A stretch of 5,714 bases of DNA from an uncultured Methylococcaceae bacterium. GTDB taxonomy: Bacteria; Pseudomonadota; Gammaproteobacteria; Methylococcales; Methylomonadaceae. The stretch is taken from positions 1-5,714 of the forward strand of contig CAIQND010000527.1 in NCBI GenBank assembly GCA_903873045.1, read 5' to 3'. A program made the position numbers and the translations under genes. Shown piece after piece: positions 5,572 to 5,714 of the stretch (position 1 is its first letter; every line of letters starts with the position of its first letter). The notes beneath the pieces are model-generated. The model worked only from the letters and a program-made list of their open reading frames with translations. It was not told the DNA's origin and made no database searches.

Positions 5572-5714
5572 AAATTCTTCCTGTTGTTATTATTATGTAT
5601 GGTTTAAGATGCAAAGGTGCGACACCCTACTGTAACTTGTTGCTCCAATTTTTTATCTTGACTGGCAATCGTTAGTCGCGACGTGGGCGTCGCTCCCACC
5701 GTGGGAGCGACGCC
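5572..5714. other. sqr upstream region
   Basis: The 5' region of sqr contains its ribosome site and an AT-rich stretch at about 5584-5600 (minus strand CATAAT) that could be part of a promoter, although no -35 box at good spacing is convincing. The far end is a REP-like palindrome. No coding sequence is seen. Confidence 0.45.
5686..5714. repeat. REP-like GC-rich palindrome cut by the window edge
   Basis: GGCGTCGCTCCCA (5686-5698) and TGGGAGCGACGCC (5702-5714) are exact 13-nt reverse complements around a CCG loop. The sequence before it, TCGCGACGTG (5676-5685), has no partner inside the window, so the palindrome probably continues beyond position 5714. GTGGGAGCGA followed by a TCGCGA-type end resembles the extragenic palindromes of pseudomonads and other gammaproteobacteria. 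The surrounding genes are much less GC-rich. Confidence 0.75.

Noticed and set aside
1..5714. CRISPR array, tRNA, rRNA, toxin-antitoxin pair or phage defence system
   Set aside because: No regularly spaced repeats, cloverleaf, rRNA core sequence or characteristic protein motifs were found on either strand.

Overview
The window looks like chromosomal DNA of a gammaproteobacterium of moderate to low GC content. The protein styles, the decayed insertion sequences and the REP/MITE-type repeats would fit a methanotroph of the Methylococcales. That placement is an inference from general resemblance and there is no rRNA or other marker to prove it.

Layout from left to right. (1) Positions 1-275 are non-coding, AT-rich DNA with a perfect 26-nt palindrome (76-101) and smaller inverted repeats. 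(2) Positions 276-971 (+) encode a YdjM/DUF457-type multi-pass membrane protein with a His/Asp putative metal site. (3) Positions about 1043-2000 are an insertion-sequence graveyard on the minus strand. It holds the C-terminal part of an IS4-type DDE transposase, broken by a nonsense codon and carrying a 100-bp MITE-like element, and the N-terminal helix-turn-helix piece of a transposase that has lost its start codon. (4) Positions 2145-2327 (+) encode a 60-residue single-pass membrane protein of unknown function, preceded by a good sigma-70 promoter. (5) Positions 2368-4095 (-) encode a complete SulP anion transporter with a C-terminal STAS domain. (6) Positions 4318-5571 (-) encode a complete type II sulfide:quinone oxidoreductase (SQR) resembling mitochondrial SQOR. 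(7) Upstream of it, the right edge enters a REP-like palindrome that is cut by the window end.

How the genes may work together: sqr and the SulP gene lie in the same direction, sqr first, about 220 bp apart. SQR would oxidise sulfide at the membrane and feed electrons into the quinone pool. The SulP protein could move a sulfur oxyanion or bicarbonate, so a sulfur-detoxification or energy pair is reasonable, but the SulP substrate cannot be read from the sequence. The intergenic stretch has its own possible promoter, a stable hairpin and an unusually perfect Shine-Dalgarno sequence with no properly spaced start codon, so the two genes may not be a simple operon.

I do not see a convincing new multi-gene system. 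The points most worth a second look are the in-frame MITE insertion, the odd sqr-SulP leader, and the small membrane protein.
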